The position numbers and the translations under genes are program-made. From contig JBPCNX010000038.1 in the NCBI GenBank assembly GCA_051000815.1, forward strand, positions 57,006-121,005: a stretch of DNA of 64,000 bases, written 5' to 3'. This stretch comes from PSRF01 sp051000815 (GTDB taxonomy: Bacteria; Acidobacteriota; Blastocatellia; Pyrinomonadales; Pyrinomonadaceae). Shown here piece after piece: positions 1-8,263 of this stretch (positions within the stretch are counted from its first letter, which is position 1; every line of letters begins with the position of its first letter). A model generated the notes under the pieces. That model had not been told where the DNA came from, did no database searches, and saw nothing but the letters and a program-made list of their open reading frames with translations.

Positions 1-2
1 TC

Positions 3-623
3 GCGGCGCCACCGGTATTAATCACCAACGGCAAAGAACTCGCTGAGTCGGCGATCACAGTCACGTGGCGACCACCGGCGGCTAACATCGACGGATCGAC
101 GCCGGTAAATCTACTGGGCTATAACGTGTATCGGGTTGATGAGTCGCAGACTAACAGCGGCGATGCGCCCCTCAATAGCGCCCCCATTTCCGGAACCCAG
201 TTCGCCGACCAGAACTTTAAATTTGGCGAAAGCTATCAATACTTCGTGCGCTCGGTATCTCTCGGCACAGACGGCGCCCAGGTTGAAAGTCTCAACTCCA
301 ATTCGCTTTCGATTTTGGCGCGAGATACGTTCCCGCCTTCCGCCCCGTCATCGATAACCATCGCGGCCGCCCCAGCAAGATTATCGATTTTCTTTCCCGC
401 AAATCCGGAGGCAGACGTCGCCGGTTACACAATTTATCGCTCTACGGATCCTGATCTCTCGAAGCCGGGCTGGAAGAAACTGACTTCAACGTTGCTGGAC
501 CGCACTACTTTCCAGGACGACAACGTCGAATCCGGAAAGCGTTACTACTACTACTTGACCGCAACTGACCAGTCAGGAAACGTTAGTCCGCCATCCGAAG
601 TCGTTTCCGAAGCCGTTCCCTGA
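3..623 (+). CDS. Fibronectin type III domain protein, C-terminal part (5' partial)
   Basis: The frame is open from the left edge of the window, so the gene begins outside it. At least two fibronectin type III modules are visible. One carries the G-Y-N-V-Y-R strand and a following F-V-R-S strand. The second carries an A-G-Y-T-I-Y-R-S strand and ends with Y-Y-Y-Y-L-T-A-T-D-Q-S-G-N, the usual last strand of these domains. Such modules are extracellular beta sandwiches for adhesion or spacing, often at the C-end of secreted or lipid-anchored proteins. Here they reach the stop codon with no sorting signal. The N-terminal part, which would show any enzyme domain or lipobox, is missing. It ends 6 bases before the hydrolase gene, so the two are probably co-transcribed, with no obvious functional link. 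Confidence 0.85.
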   Translation, partial: AAPPVLITNGKELAESAITVTWRPPAANIDGSTPVNLLGYNVYRVDESQTNSGDAPLNSAPISGTQFADQNFKFGESYQYFVRSVSLGTDGAQVESLNSNSLSILARDTFPPSAPSSITIAAAPARLSIFFPANPEADVAGYTIYRSTDPDLSKPGWKKLTSTLLDRTTFQDDNVESGKRYYYYLTATDQSGNVSPPSEVVSEAVP

Positions 624-629
624 TGCACA

Positions 630-1415
630 ATGAAACTGTGCCGCTTCGTTCATCCCAGTGCCGCGGAGCCTCGCTATGGCGTTATCGAGGACGACATTGT
701 CTATCCGGTCGAAGCACATGAGTACTTCGAGTCTGACGACATCTCGCGCTCCCAGGGTTCGCTGGAGTTGGCGGATGTTCGACTGGTCGCTCCAGTGAAG
801 CCTTCAAAAATCGTCTGCGTCGGCCGCAACTATAGAGAACACGCCGCTGAACTTGGCAACAAGATGCCGGACGAACCGCTCCTCTTTTTAAAGGCGCCGT
901 CCGCGGTAATAGGAGAAAACGACGTCATTGAATTGCCCCACCAGTCGCAGCAGGTTGAACATGAGGGCGAGTTGGCCGTCATCATTGGCCGTCAGGCGCG
1001 TCGAATTTCAAATGAACAGAATCCCCTCGACTACGTGCTCGGTTACACCTGCATCAATGACGTGACAGCTCGCGACCTGCAACGCAAAGACGTTCAGTTT
1101 ACCCGCGGGAAATCGTTCGACACGTTCTGCCCCATAGGCCCCCTGATCGTGACTGACATCAATCCACTTGATGTCCAGGTGGTTACTCGGGTTAATGACG
1201 ACGTTAAACAACGCGGACGCACATCTGATATGGCCTTTCCAGTTCCCTTCCTGATTAAATACATCGCCGAGATCATGACGCTATTCCCGGGCGACGTAAT
1301 CGCCACCGGTACTCCTGCCGGCGTCTCTTCCCTAAAACCTGGCGACGTAGTAGAGGTAGAGGTTGTAGGAATTGGCACCCTGCGCAATCGAGTCGAGCAG
1401 TTTCATCCACGATAG
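630..1415 (+). CDS. Fumarylacetoacetate hydrolase family protein
   Basis: This 261-residue protein belongs to the FAH superfamily, metal-dependent hydrolases or decarboxylases acting on beta-diketo acids such as acylpyruvates, 2-hydroxyhepta-2,4-dienedioate or oxaloacetate. The metal site is visible: the HEGELA motif (two acidic ligands) and the downstream NDVTARD segment, preceded by the family signature V-G-R-N-Y-x-x-H and followed by K-S-F-D-T-F-C-P-I-G-P. A short N-terminal beta domain (about residues 1-60) precedes the catalytic fold, as in the YcgM/FAHD1-like branch. The substrate cannot be set from sequence. The gene starts 6 bases after the fibronectin gene and lies 55 bases before the transaldolase gene. 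Cytoplasmic, with no signal peptide. Confidence 0.9.
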   Translation: MKLCRFVHPSAAEPRYGVIEDDIVYPVEAHEYFESDDISRSQGSLELADVRLVAPVKPSKIVCVGRNYREHAAELGNKMPDEPLLFLKAPSAVIGENDVIELPHQSQQVEHEGELAVIIGRQARRISNEQNPLDYVLGYTCINDVTARDLQRKDVQFTRGKSFDTFCPIGPLIVTDINPLDVQVVTRVNDDVKQRGRTSDMAFPVPFLIKYIAEIMTLFPGDVIATGTPAGVSSLKPGDVVEVEVVGIGTLRNRVEQFHPR

Positions 1416-1470
1416 TCGCAGGATTAACCACATAGATAGTTTCCAGCATCATTTAGAGTAGGAGGCAGTT

Positions 1471-2121
1471 ATGAAGTTTTTTTTGGATACAGCAAATTTG
1501 AATGAGATTCGTGAAGCCGCTGCCGTCGGCATTGCCGACGGAGTTACCACGAACCCGTCATTGATTGCGAAGGAAGGAGACGTAGATTTTAAGCAGCACA
1601 TTGCCGCGATTTGCGAACTCGTGTCCGGGCCGGTTTCAGCGGAAGTTACGAGCGAAGATATCGAAGGGATGGTTCGTGAAGGGCGAGAGTACGCGGCCAT
1701 CGCCAGTAATGTTGTCGTCAAATGCCCTCTGACGCGCGCCGGACTTACCGCTACGCATAAGCTCGACAGCGAGGGCATAAAAGTTAACGTTACGCTCTGC
1801 TTTTCGGCGGCCCAGGCAATCCTTGCCGCAAAGGCCGGCGCATCATTCATCAGCCCTTTCATCGGGCGGCTTGATGATATCGGCGAAAATGGATTGCTAC
1901 TTCTGAGCGATATCATTGAAGTCTATCGCAACTACAGTTGGAAAACTGAGGTGCTTGCGGCAAGCATTCGGCACCCGATTCACGCGATTGAGGCGGCACG
2001 GCTCGGGGCGGACGTTGCCACCATGCCTTTTAAAGTAATCGATCAGATGTTCAATCACCCGTTAACCGACAAGGGCCAGGCGCAGTTTTTAGCCGACTGG
2101 CGCAAAAGCGGTCGCAAGTGA
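1471..2121 (+). CDS. fsa: Transaldolase / fructose-6-phosphate aldolase family
   Basis: This 216-residue class I aldolase starts with the family signature M-K-F-F-L-D-T-A-N and continues G-V-T-T-N-P-S-L. The Schiff-base lysine lies in V-V-V-K-C-P-L-T. The length matches the short transaldolase/FSA group (TalC/MipB type) rather than the long TalB type. Members either transfer dihydroxyacetone units in the non-oxidative pentose phosphate pathway or cleave fructose-6-phosphate, and sequence inspection alone does not separate the two activities. The start is secure, with a perfect AGGAGG at 1460-1465 five bases ahead of the ATG. The stop overlaps a possible GTG start of the next gene, suggesting translational coupling. 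Confidence 0.9.
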   Translation: MKFFLDTANLNEIREAAAVGIADGVTTNPSLIAKEGDVDFKQHIAAICELVSGPVSAEVTSEDIEGMVREGREYAAIASNVVVKCPLTRAGLTATHKLDSEGIKVNVTLCFSAAQAILAAKAGASFISPFIGRLDDIGENGLLLLSDIIEVYRNYSWKTEVLAASIRHPIHAIEAARLGADVATMPFKVIDQMFNHPLTDKGQAQFLADWRKSGRK

Positions 2122-2123
2122 CG

Positions 2124-2603
2124 ATGATCAAAGTGCGGGCGTGCAAATACGACGGCTCTGAACATCGTAGCTGGCCCGCAAAAATCTTGAGGCAAGCGGG
2201 TTCGCTAATCGTTCTCGATGCAGTTTTCGATCAGGAAGTCATTCACGAACTCTTAGGAACGATTGTCAACGGAACGACCAGTATCGAATATTATTGGCTC
2301 GATCGCTGGTACAGCGTGTTCCGCTTTTCACACCCGGGGGGCGAGCTGCGGAACTACTACTGCAACGTAAATGTCCCGCCGCAGTTTGCCGGCGAAGTTC
2401 TCAGCTATATCGATCTTGATATTGATATTTTGGTTGAACCTGATTTCTCTTATCAAATCGTAGACCTTGAAGACTTTGAAGAAAACGCGTTGCGCTACGG
2501 CTACTCAGAAAAGGTTCAGAAGCGCGCGCGACAGGCATTAGCCGAGTTGATCGACCTGATTGAAACTCGAGCTTTTCCCTTCAACGATCCCGCATTTCAG
2601 TGA
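2124..2603 (+). CDS. DUF402 domain protein (NtdP/FomD-like)
   Basis: The protein is about 159 residues and matches the DUF402 fold. Its core reads Y-Y-W-L-D-R-W-Y-S-V-F-R-F, then L-R-N-Y-Y-C-N-V-N and Y-I-D-L-D-I-D-I-L-V. The acidic and aromatic residues of that core form the metal and phosphate site in studied members. Characterised relatives hydrolyse nucleoside di- and triphosphates (NtdP) or nucleotide-activated intermediates (FomD). The activity here is inferred, not known. I take ATG 2124 as the start. A GTG at 2118, overlapping the fsa stop, would add two residues. The 11-base gap to the carboxylase gene points to one operon. Confidence 0.8.
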   Translation: MIKVRACKYDGSEHRSWPAKILRQAGSLIVLDAVFDQEVIHELLGTIVNGTTSIEYYWLDRWYSVFRFSHPGGELRNYYCNVNVPPQFAGEVLSYIDLDIDILVEPDFSYQIVDLEDFEENALRYGYSEKVQKRARQALAELIDLIETRAFPFNDPAFQ

Positions 2604-2614
2604 AAGAATAATTC

Positions 2615-4186
2615 ATGACCTCGAAACAACAACCGCAGCAAGCGAAATCGAAACTGGAGAAGCTTCGCGAACGTCAACGCAAGGCGGAACTGGGAGGCGG
2701 GCTGGCGCGCGCTGAAAAGCAGCATGCCGCGGGGAAGATGACGGCGCGGGAGCGCGTTGAATTTCTCCTTGATGAAGAAACATTCGAGGAGTTCGGCAAA
2801 CTCGTCGTACATCGCTCGCGCGATTTCGGGTTGGATCAACAACTCTATCCGGGCGACGGCGTTGTTACCGGTCACGGATTGATCGATGGACGCCGCGTGT
2901 TTGTGTTTGCCCAGGACTTCACTGTGTTTGGCGGTTCCCTTTCGGAAACTCACGCGGAGAAAATCTGCAAAGTGATGGACCTGGCAATAAAGGTCGGCGC
3001 TCCCATTATCGGTCTGAACGACTCTGGAGGCGCCCGCATTCAGGAAGGCGTGCTCAGTCTGGGTGGTTACGCGGACATCTTTCTGCGCAATACGCTCGCC
3101 AGCGGGGTGGTTCCACAGATTAGCTGCACGATGGGACCGTGCGCCGGGGGCGCGGTCTACAGTCCGGCAATAACTGACTTCAACATCATGGTCAAAGATA
3201 CGTCCTACATGTTTATTACCGGGCCGGACGTTATCAAAACCGTCACTCATGAGGACGTCACGAAAGAGGAGTTGGGAGGGGCAGTGACGCACAATCGCGT
3301 GTCCGGAGTGGCGCACTTTGCAGCCGACTCTGATGAGCATGCATTACGACTGGTGCGCGAACTCTTGTCATTTATTCCGTCTAACAACCTCGAAGATGCT
3401 CCGCGTCTGCAGGCGACTGATTCTCCCGAGCGGACGGCAGAGAAACTAAATACGCTGGTGCCCGAGGCGTCTAACCAACCTTACGACATTCGGGAAGTGA
3501 TCCATCACGTCGTTGACGACGGCTACTACTTTGAAGTGCAGCAGCACTATGCGCCCAATATTTGTATCGGTTTCGCGCGTCTTGGGGGGCGTTCCGTCGG
3601 CATAGTGGCCAATCAGCCCGCTTATCTGGCGGGCGTTCTCGACATTGACGCGTCAGTCAAAGCCGCGCGCTTTGTTCGTTTTTGTGACTGTTTCAATATT
3701 CCCCTGGTCACCTTTGAAGATGTTCCGGGATTCCTGCCGGGAGTTTCACAGGAACACGGCGGGATCATCCGGCATGGCGCAAAGCTTCTGTACGCGTTCG
3801 CGGAAGCGACTGTGCCGAAAGTCACCGTCATCACGCGTAAAGCCTATGGCGGCGCCTATTGTGTGATGGCGTCAAAGCACATCAGGACGGATGTCAATTT
3901 TGCGTGGCCGGCGGCGGAAATTGCTGTGATGGGAGCGGAGGGCGCTGTTGGCGTTCTGTACCGGCGCGAGATAAATGAGGCGCAAGACAAAGAAGCCGCG
4001 AGACGAGCGCGAATCATCGAGCTTGAAGATAAATTCGCCAATCCCTATGTTGCTGCAGAGCGTGGTTTTGTTGACGAGGTGATCGAACCGGCCCAAACCC
4101 GCCCGAAACTAATCCGCGCTTTGCGTCTGCTCGAGAATAAGCGAGACACCAACCCACCTAAGAAGCACGGCAACATTCCATTGTAG
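2615..4186 (+). CDS. pccB: Acyl-CoA carboxylase, carboxyltransferase (beta) subunit
   Basis: At 523 residues this is full length for the PccB/MmdA family. It moves the carboxyl group from carboxybiotin to an acyl-CoA, most often propionyl-CoA, giving methylmalonyl-CoA. Two crotonase-like halves are visible. The N-terminal half has S-G-G-A-R-I-Q-E-G and G-P-C-A-G-G-A-V-Y-S-P, the oxyanion loop for acyl-CoA. The C-terminal half has A-Y-G-G-A-Y-C-V-M and the conserved A-V-M-G-A-E-G-A-V, which binds biotin. No biotin carboxylase/carrier alpha subunit lies in the window, so it must be encoded elsewhere. Substrate choice (propionyl against methylcrotonyl or acetyl) is inferred from overall similarity to PccB. 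Last gene of the plus-strand group; the next gene is convergent, 12 bases away. Confidence 0.9.
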   Translation: MTSKQQPQQAKSKLEKLRERQRKAELGGGLARAEKQHAAGKMTARERVEFLLDEETFEEFGKLVVHRSRDFGLDQQLYPGDGVVTGHGLIDGRRVFVFAQDFTVFGGSLSETHAEKICKVMDLAIKVGAPIIGLNDSGGARIQEGVLSLGGYADIFLRNTLASGVVPQISCTMGPCAGGAVYSPAITDFNIMVKDTSYMFITGPDVIKTVTHEDVTKEELGGAVTHNRVSGVAHFAADSDEHALRLVRELLSFIPSNNLEDAPRLQATDSPERTAEKLNTLVPEASNQPYDIREVIHHVVDDGYYFEVQQHYAPNICIGFARLGGRSVGIVANQPAYLAGVLDIDASVKAARFVRFCDCFNIPLVTFEDVPGFLPGVSQEHGGIIRHGAKLLYAFAEATVPKVTVITRKAYGGAYCVMASKHIRTDVNFAWPAAEIAVMGAEGAVGVLYRREINEAQDKEAARRARIIELEDKFANPYVAAERGFVDEVIEPAQTRPKLIRALRLLENKRDTNPPKKHGNIPL

Positions 4187-4198
4187 AGTTTGGCTTAA

Positions 4199-5269
4199 TT
4201 ACTGTTTTGGAGCGTAGTAGCTCTGGCGGTAAACCAGCTGGAGCTTTTGTCGCCTTAATTCCGGATTGACGATCTCGAGTTTGACCTGCCGGCGGCCACC
4301 GTCGCGGGCCTTGTTCTTTGGCGAATACGCAACGACATACTGCGAACGCAGTTCGTCCTGGATTTGCACGAACGCGCGTTGCAATTCACTCTCACTGCGC
4401 GGAAAAAACGCGCGACCCCCGGTCCTGTTCGATAGTTTCTCCAGAGAGTCTTTCTCGATCTTATAAAACTCCGGATCGCCAATTCCGATGCTGTAGACGG
4501 CGACGTTGTTCTTGAGGGCCGATTCGATTGCTTCCTGACGTTTTATCGTACTCGCAGTATCGTCGCCGTCACTCAAGAGGACGACGGCGCGCCGGGAGTT
4601 TTCCGGGCTCTTGGCTAAAACCTCATTGGTGCTGGCCCAAACCGAATCCCAGATACTCGTCCAACAAAGCGGATCTTCCTGAGGTGACTTCACAGCTTCG
4701 CAGTCAGGATTGTCTGCAGGGAACTCCACCTTCATTCGCTCCACTGCTCGATTAAGTTTTTTCAGATTTTCAGTCAGGTCCTGTTCAACGGTAGGCCGGC
4801 CAGTAAAGGAAACGATCGCCACCTTGTCGACTTCCGGCCTAACAACAGAGCTGATGAATGTCTTGGCTGCCTTCTTCTCATCCGACAGAGTTCGCTCCTG
4901 AGACTTACTCGTGTCAACGAGGATCACGAGCGTTAGAGGCCGGTTCGTCTCTCTTTCAAAAAGACTAATCTCTTGTGGAGTTTCATTCTCGAAAATACGG
5001 AGGTCGTTGGATCGCAACGTGGTAATAAAGTGTCTGTCCTGATCTACCGCTGTGAAGAAAGTGTTAACTAGATCAGTATCGACTCGAATTACATCGGGGT
5101 CGATGTCTTCCGACGAGTCGTTGCGCGGCGTCGTCTTTGGTGCCGGCCTCTGGGCGGGCGGAACTTTCTGACTCTGCGCTGAACTATGACCTGCGCCTAC
5201 AACTCCTGAACCCATGATGGCAAAGGCCAGCAGGCATCCCAGGAATGCTGTCCTGTCTATCAAGGTCAT
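4199..5269 (-). CDS. Secreted VWA domain protein (VWFA-related, Acidobacteria type)
   Basis: A signal peptide is clear if translation starts at ATG 5269: M-T-L-I-D-R, then a hydrophobic stretch ending near G-A-G-H-S-S-A-Q. The frame opens further upstream, but those residues look non-coding. Next comes a Pro-rich linker, then a small domain beginning I-R-V-D-T-D-L-V that is shared with the second VWA gene at 11633. The von Willebrand A domain follows, with MIDAS residues D-T-S-K-S and later S-D-G-D-D-T. VWA domains bind metal and mediate protein contacts. The target is unknown. The C-end reads S-Q-Y-V-V-A-Y-S-P, as in Acidobacterial VWFA-related proteins. Probably periplasmic or surface exposed. 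Confidence 0.85.
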   Translation of the reverse strand: MTLIDRTAFLGCLLAFAIMGSGVVGAGHSSAQSQKVPPAQRPAPKTTPRNDSSEDIDPDVIRVDTDLVNTFFTAVDQDRHFITTLRSNDLRIFENETPQEISLFERETNRPLTLVILVDTSKSQERTLSDEKKAAKTFISSVVRPEVDKVAIVSFTGRPTVEQDLTENLKKLNRAVERMKVEFPADNPDCEAVKSPQEDPLCWTSIWDSVWASTNEVLAKSPENSRRAVVLLSDGDDTASTIKRQEAIESALKNNVAVYSIGIGDPEFYKIEKDSLEKLSNRTGGRAFFPRSESELQRAFVQIQDELRSQYVVAYSPKNKARDGGRRQVKLEIVNPELRRQKLQLVYRQSYYAPKQ

Positions 5270-5401
5270 GTGTTTGTCATGCGGACGGAACGATCTGGAC
5301 GTTCTAAAGCCAAATAGAATCACTTGCGCCGATATCCAGCGCAAGCGATTCTTCCAACGCGGCAGCCAGAATGCAACTGCCCCGATATGAGAGAGGAGTA
5401 C

Positions 5402-5950
5402 TTAGTAACGGCGGTTACGATTACGAAGCTTGTAGGTGTAGAGGGCGGAACCGCCACCTCCCGCCAAAGCTCCAATCGCGGCGCCCTTCTTGCCGCCAAT
5501 CAGCGCGCCAACCGCAGCACCGGAACCAGCACCAATCGCTACCGTCAGCTTGTCGCGGTGTTTCTGCCAAAAGCTGCGACTGCGCGGCTGAGACGTGGTG
5601 TATGAGCGAGAGCTCGAAGTGTGGGCGTATCGCCGGCCGGTGTTTCGATAGGCAACACGGTTAGGGCTATAGCCAACCTGAGTACCCGCAGCGCCTGCTT
5701 CAGCCGCGCGGAAACCGTCAGCAAAACCCACTTTGTAGGCTCCCTGCTCTTCAGCCGTATCAAACGCGGCTGGCATAAATGGGTCAGTCGCCACCTGCTT
5801 GTCCGCAACGTATGTGGCGTCGCTGGCCGGGGCAGAAGACGCTGCCGCCGTCGTGGATTGATTCTTACTGTGCATCACCAACGCTCCAACCGAGCCGCCC
5901 ACGAGGGCGGCTATCAGAGCTACCGGCAATAATTTGTTTGTCATAATCAT
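5402..5950 (-). CDS. Membrane or periplasmic protein with C-terminal glycine zipper (YMGG-like)
   Basis: This 182-residue protein has an N-terminal membrane segment or uncleaved signal (L-L-P-V-A-L-I-A-A-L-V-G-G-S-V-G-A-L-V). A low-complexity Ala/Ser region follows, then a motif Y-K-V-G-F-A-D-G-F-R-A-A-E. The C-terminal glycine-zipper helix pair (A-I-G-A-G-S-G-A-A-V-G-A-L-I-G-G-K-K-G-A) ends in a very basic tail. Glycine zippers of this class insert in or pack against membranes. No enzymatic motif is present. A GAGGAG sequence (complement of 5959-5964) sits 8 bases before the ATG. The gene stands alone, downstream of a terminator. Function unknown; the family is common in Acidobacteria, where it is annotated only by its zipper. 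Confidence 0.75.
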   Translation of the reverse strand: MIMTNKLLPVALIAALVGGSVGALVMHSKNQSTTAAASSAPASDATYVADKQVATDPFMPAAFDTAEEQGAYKVGFADGFRAAEAGAAGTQVGYSPNRVAYRNTGRRYAHTSSSRSYTTSQPRSRSFWQKHRDKLTVAIGAGSGAAVGALIGGKKGAAIGALAGGGGSALYTYKLRNRNRRY

Positions 5951-6198
5951 CGTTCAATCTCCTCGCTAAAATCTCGTCGCGCAAAAGCTCACCCTGGTTT
6001 TGAGCAACATGCGTTCCTGAGCGCCCACTGATATTCCAGCTTTGCAGAAGTCTAGTTTATACCGCGATTTTTCAGGGATCTCTCGGCAAAACGCAGAGAT
6101 GCAAGAAAGTTGCAATGAAGGCTGATGCATTAAACGGATTGGACATGTACCCGATATGAGGAATCACTACGCGAAATGATCAGTTATTGGACGGCGAG
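5951..6198. other. Spacer upstream of the glycine-zipper gene
   Basis: No open frame of coding character was found here. The stretch should hold the promoter of the minus-strand glycine-zipper gene. A TATAAA box can be read on the minus strand at about 6057-6062, but no well-spaced -35 box accompanies it, so I do not call a promoter. Confidence 0.4.
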
Positions 6199-6232
6199 AG
6201 AAAAAGAATACGGCCAGGGAATCCCTGGCCGT
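6199..6232 (-). terminator. Rho-independent terminator of the S41 gene
   Basis: A perfect 10-bp stem (ACGGCCAGGG, 6210-6219, pairing with 6223-6232) with a 3-base loop is followed, reading the minus strand, by a T-rich tract (complement of 6199-6209). It lies 26 bases past the stop codon of the S41 gene, in the orientation expected for ending its transcript. Confidence 0.85.
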
Positions 6233-6257
6233 GTAGATGTGTGGGCCTCAATATGAT

Positions 6258-7562
6258 TTACGCTGCACGCTGAACCTGCGCCGGCTTGTTGTCCCTGAGC
6301 AACTCCAGGGCCTTTTTCATCTGAACGTCTTCAGCCGCAGGCTTGGGAGTATTCGGCTCCGGAGCCACTTCTCTCTTGTCGGGAGCCGGGTTTGGTTTTG
6401 TCACTGCGTCATCATCGTTTCCGGTGAGATCTTCGGGATCGATCGACTCGGCTAGTTCAGGACGTTTAACTTCAATCGAAGGGGCAACTCCTGAATGTGC
6501 ACGGTCCTCTCCCAAAAACGGCTTACCACTAGCGCTCGCCCACTTTACTGTCGTAAGAAGCAAACCGTCGCCTCCGCGCAGAGTGAAAAGCTGTTGCTCA
6601 GCGCCAGCTCCAAAACTCTTTTCGCCCACAATTTGACCGCGGTTTCGTTCCAGCAATGACGAAGCAACGACCTCGGCGGCCCCTGCGGTCCCGGCGTCAA
6701 TCAACACAACAACAGGACCTGCAAAGATTGCTGCTTTAGGATCTGCAGCAAAAGTCTTAAGAGTCTTTCCTTCGCGACCGGTAGTCTGCGCAATCGTGCC
6801 GTCTTTAATCAGCAGGTTGGCAACCGCGACAGCCTCCTTAATCGAACCGCCTGCAGTACCGCGCAGATCAAGTACCAGTTTTTGCGCACCTTGCTTCAGC
6901 AGGTCTTGTAAGCGTGATCTCACGTCCGCTGCCTCGCTGTCTGCGAAACTATTGATTCTCAGCACGCCGATGCGGCCGGCTTCCATCTTTGCTTCCGCCG
7001 CAGGTGAGCGGAAAGCCCCCCGCTTTACTGCCAGCGTTAAAGGACTGGCATTAGCCCTGAGGATCCGCAGCTTGATCTCCGAGCCTGCCGCTCCATTAAG
7101 TAATTGCTTGGCGTCGTAAAGTGAAATGTCTCTTGTCGCTTTTCCGTCAATGTACTCAATGATGTCTCCCGCGCGAACACCAGCCTGGTCGGCGGGTGAA
7201 CCTTTCATCGGCGCAATCACGTAAAGATACGAGGCCACTTGCGACAGTTCCGCACCAATGCCGGCCTGGTTGTCTTTCCCGCCTCCGTTATAGTCGCGAA
7301 CCTGTTCGGGCGTAAGATAGGTTGAATAGGGATCCAGCCCGTACGCCAGCCCACGCAATGCGCCAGCGCGAACCTTCTCCATATTCGGCTCATCTACATA
7401 GTCGTTCTGGATGTGTTGAAGCACGCTCTCAAAAATGCGCAACTGAGCGTTGGGATCATTGGCTGGTTGTTGGGCGCGGGTAGAAATCCAGCCGCCAACT
7501 ACCGTATAAAGTGCGAGGGTGGCTGATAACAGGATGAGACCAAATTTAGTGCGGAATGACAT
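6258..7562 (-). CDS. S41 (CtpA/Prc-like) protease homologue lacking the catalytic Ser-Lys dyad
   Basis: Starting at ATG 7562 (GAGAGG upstream) the protein has 434 residues. It has a signal or anchor segment at about 7-24, the S41 N-terminal helical region with G-L-D-P-Y-S-T-Y-L-T, a PDZ domain around 95-175 and the tail-protease core. Active family members cut exported proteins with a Ser-Lys dyad separated by 25 residues (S452 and K477 in E. coli Prc). Here the equivalent strand reads D-A-G-T-A-G-A-A-E, putting Gly294 where the Ser should be. Exactly 25 residues later, in V-G-E-K-S-F-G-A-G, Ala319 replaces the Lys. The fold is otherwise well kept. It may act as a PDZ scaffold or regulator. 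The C-terminal 70 residues are Pro/Asp-rich. Confidence 0.85.
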   Translation of the reverse strand: MSFRTKFGLILLSATLALYTVVGGWISTRAQQPANDPNAQLRIFESVLQHIQNDYVDEPNMEKVRAGALRGLAYGLDPYSTYLTPEQVRDYNGGGKDNQAGIGAELSQVASYLYVIAPMKGSPADQAGVRAGDIIEYIDGKATRDISLYDAKQLLNGAAGSEIKLRILRANASPLTLAVKRGAFRSPAAEAKMEAGRIGVLRINSFADSEAADVRSRLQDLLKQGAQKLVLDLRGTAGGSIKEAVAVANLLIKDGTIAQTTGREGKTLKTFAADPKAAIFAGPVVVLIDAGTAGAAEVVASSLLERNRGQIVGEKSFGAGAEQQLFTLRGGDGLLLTTVKWASASGKPFLGEDRAHSGVAPSIEVKRPELAESIDPEDLTGNDDDAVTKPNPAPDKREVAPEPNTPKPAAEDVQMKKALELLRDNKPAQVQRAA

Positions 7563-7746
7563 CAATAAACCTCTCGTGTTTCGATCGCTTGCGGGTAAGC
7601 TCGCTATCATCTCGACGAGCCAGTCGTATCATACAGTCGGCAAATCGGGCACGCAAGCTTAGTTGCTTTTCGCTGCGCTGCGGTTGCGTGGCGTCAAACG
7701 GTTAGAGTTAAGGGACTTATTAGCGGCCGTCAGGCCGGAAGGCAAA

Positions 7747-8223
7747 ATGAGGGGCGACGGTAAACAGGCAAATTTGGCGGGACCTATCCTGGCGCTCGAT
7801 CTCGGCGAAAAACGCGTCGGCATGGCAATTTCTGACGAGCTGTTGATTTCGATCAGGAGACTGCCTACCGTTGCCCGTTCCAACTGGAAACAGCTGCTGC
7901 GAGACGTTGCTGGTATAGTCCAAAACTGCGACGCCAAAGCCCTGGTGATTGGTTTTCCCCTCGGTCTGAATGGATCCAGTGGCCCTGCGGCGGAAAGCGT
8001 TCAGCAGATAGCTGGAAAGTTCGCGCAATCACTTACAATCCCAATTTTTTTACAAGACGAACGTCTCACCTCGGTCGCAGCTGCTGAACAACTGCGCGAT
8101 GCCGGCCACAGTCCCAGGGAGGCGTTGAAAGTACTCGACAGTCAGGCTGCCGCTATAATCCTCGCTGACTTCATCGGCGCTGATGGGAGTCGCATTGAGG
8201 TCAAAGCCAAAGACGCACATTAG
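7747..8223 (+). CDS. ruvX: Holliday junction resolvase-like / pre-16S rRNA nuclease YqgF
   Basis: The RNase H-like YqgF fold is visible, with strand I-L-A-L-D-L-G-E-K-R-V-G carrying the first catalytic Asp, then G-F-P-L-G-L-N-G-S, D-E-R-L-T-S and the last acidic position in V-L-D-S-Q-A-A-A-I-I-L. The family matures the 5' end of 16S rRNA and resolves Holliday junctions in some bacteria. I use ATG 7747, giving 158 residues, the normal size. A longer frame from TTG 7663 adds 28 residues without similarity. It sits 40 bases upstream of mltG, an arrangement also seen in Firmicutes and other phyla. Confidence 0.88.
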   Translation: MRGDGKQANLAGPILALDLGEKRVGMAISDELLISIRRLPTVARSNWKQLLRDVAGIVQNCDAKALVIGFPLGLNGSSGPAAESVQQIAGKFAQSLTIPIFLQDERLTSVAAAEQLRDAGHSPREALKVLDSQAAAIILADFIGADGSRIEVKAKDAH

Positions 8224-8263
8224 GTTCATGAGTGTTGTTGAGACAACTGCTGGTTAGATTTTT

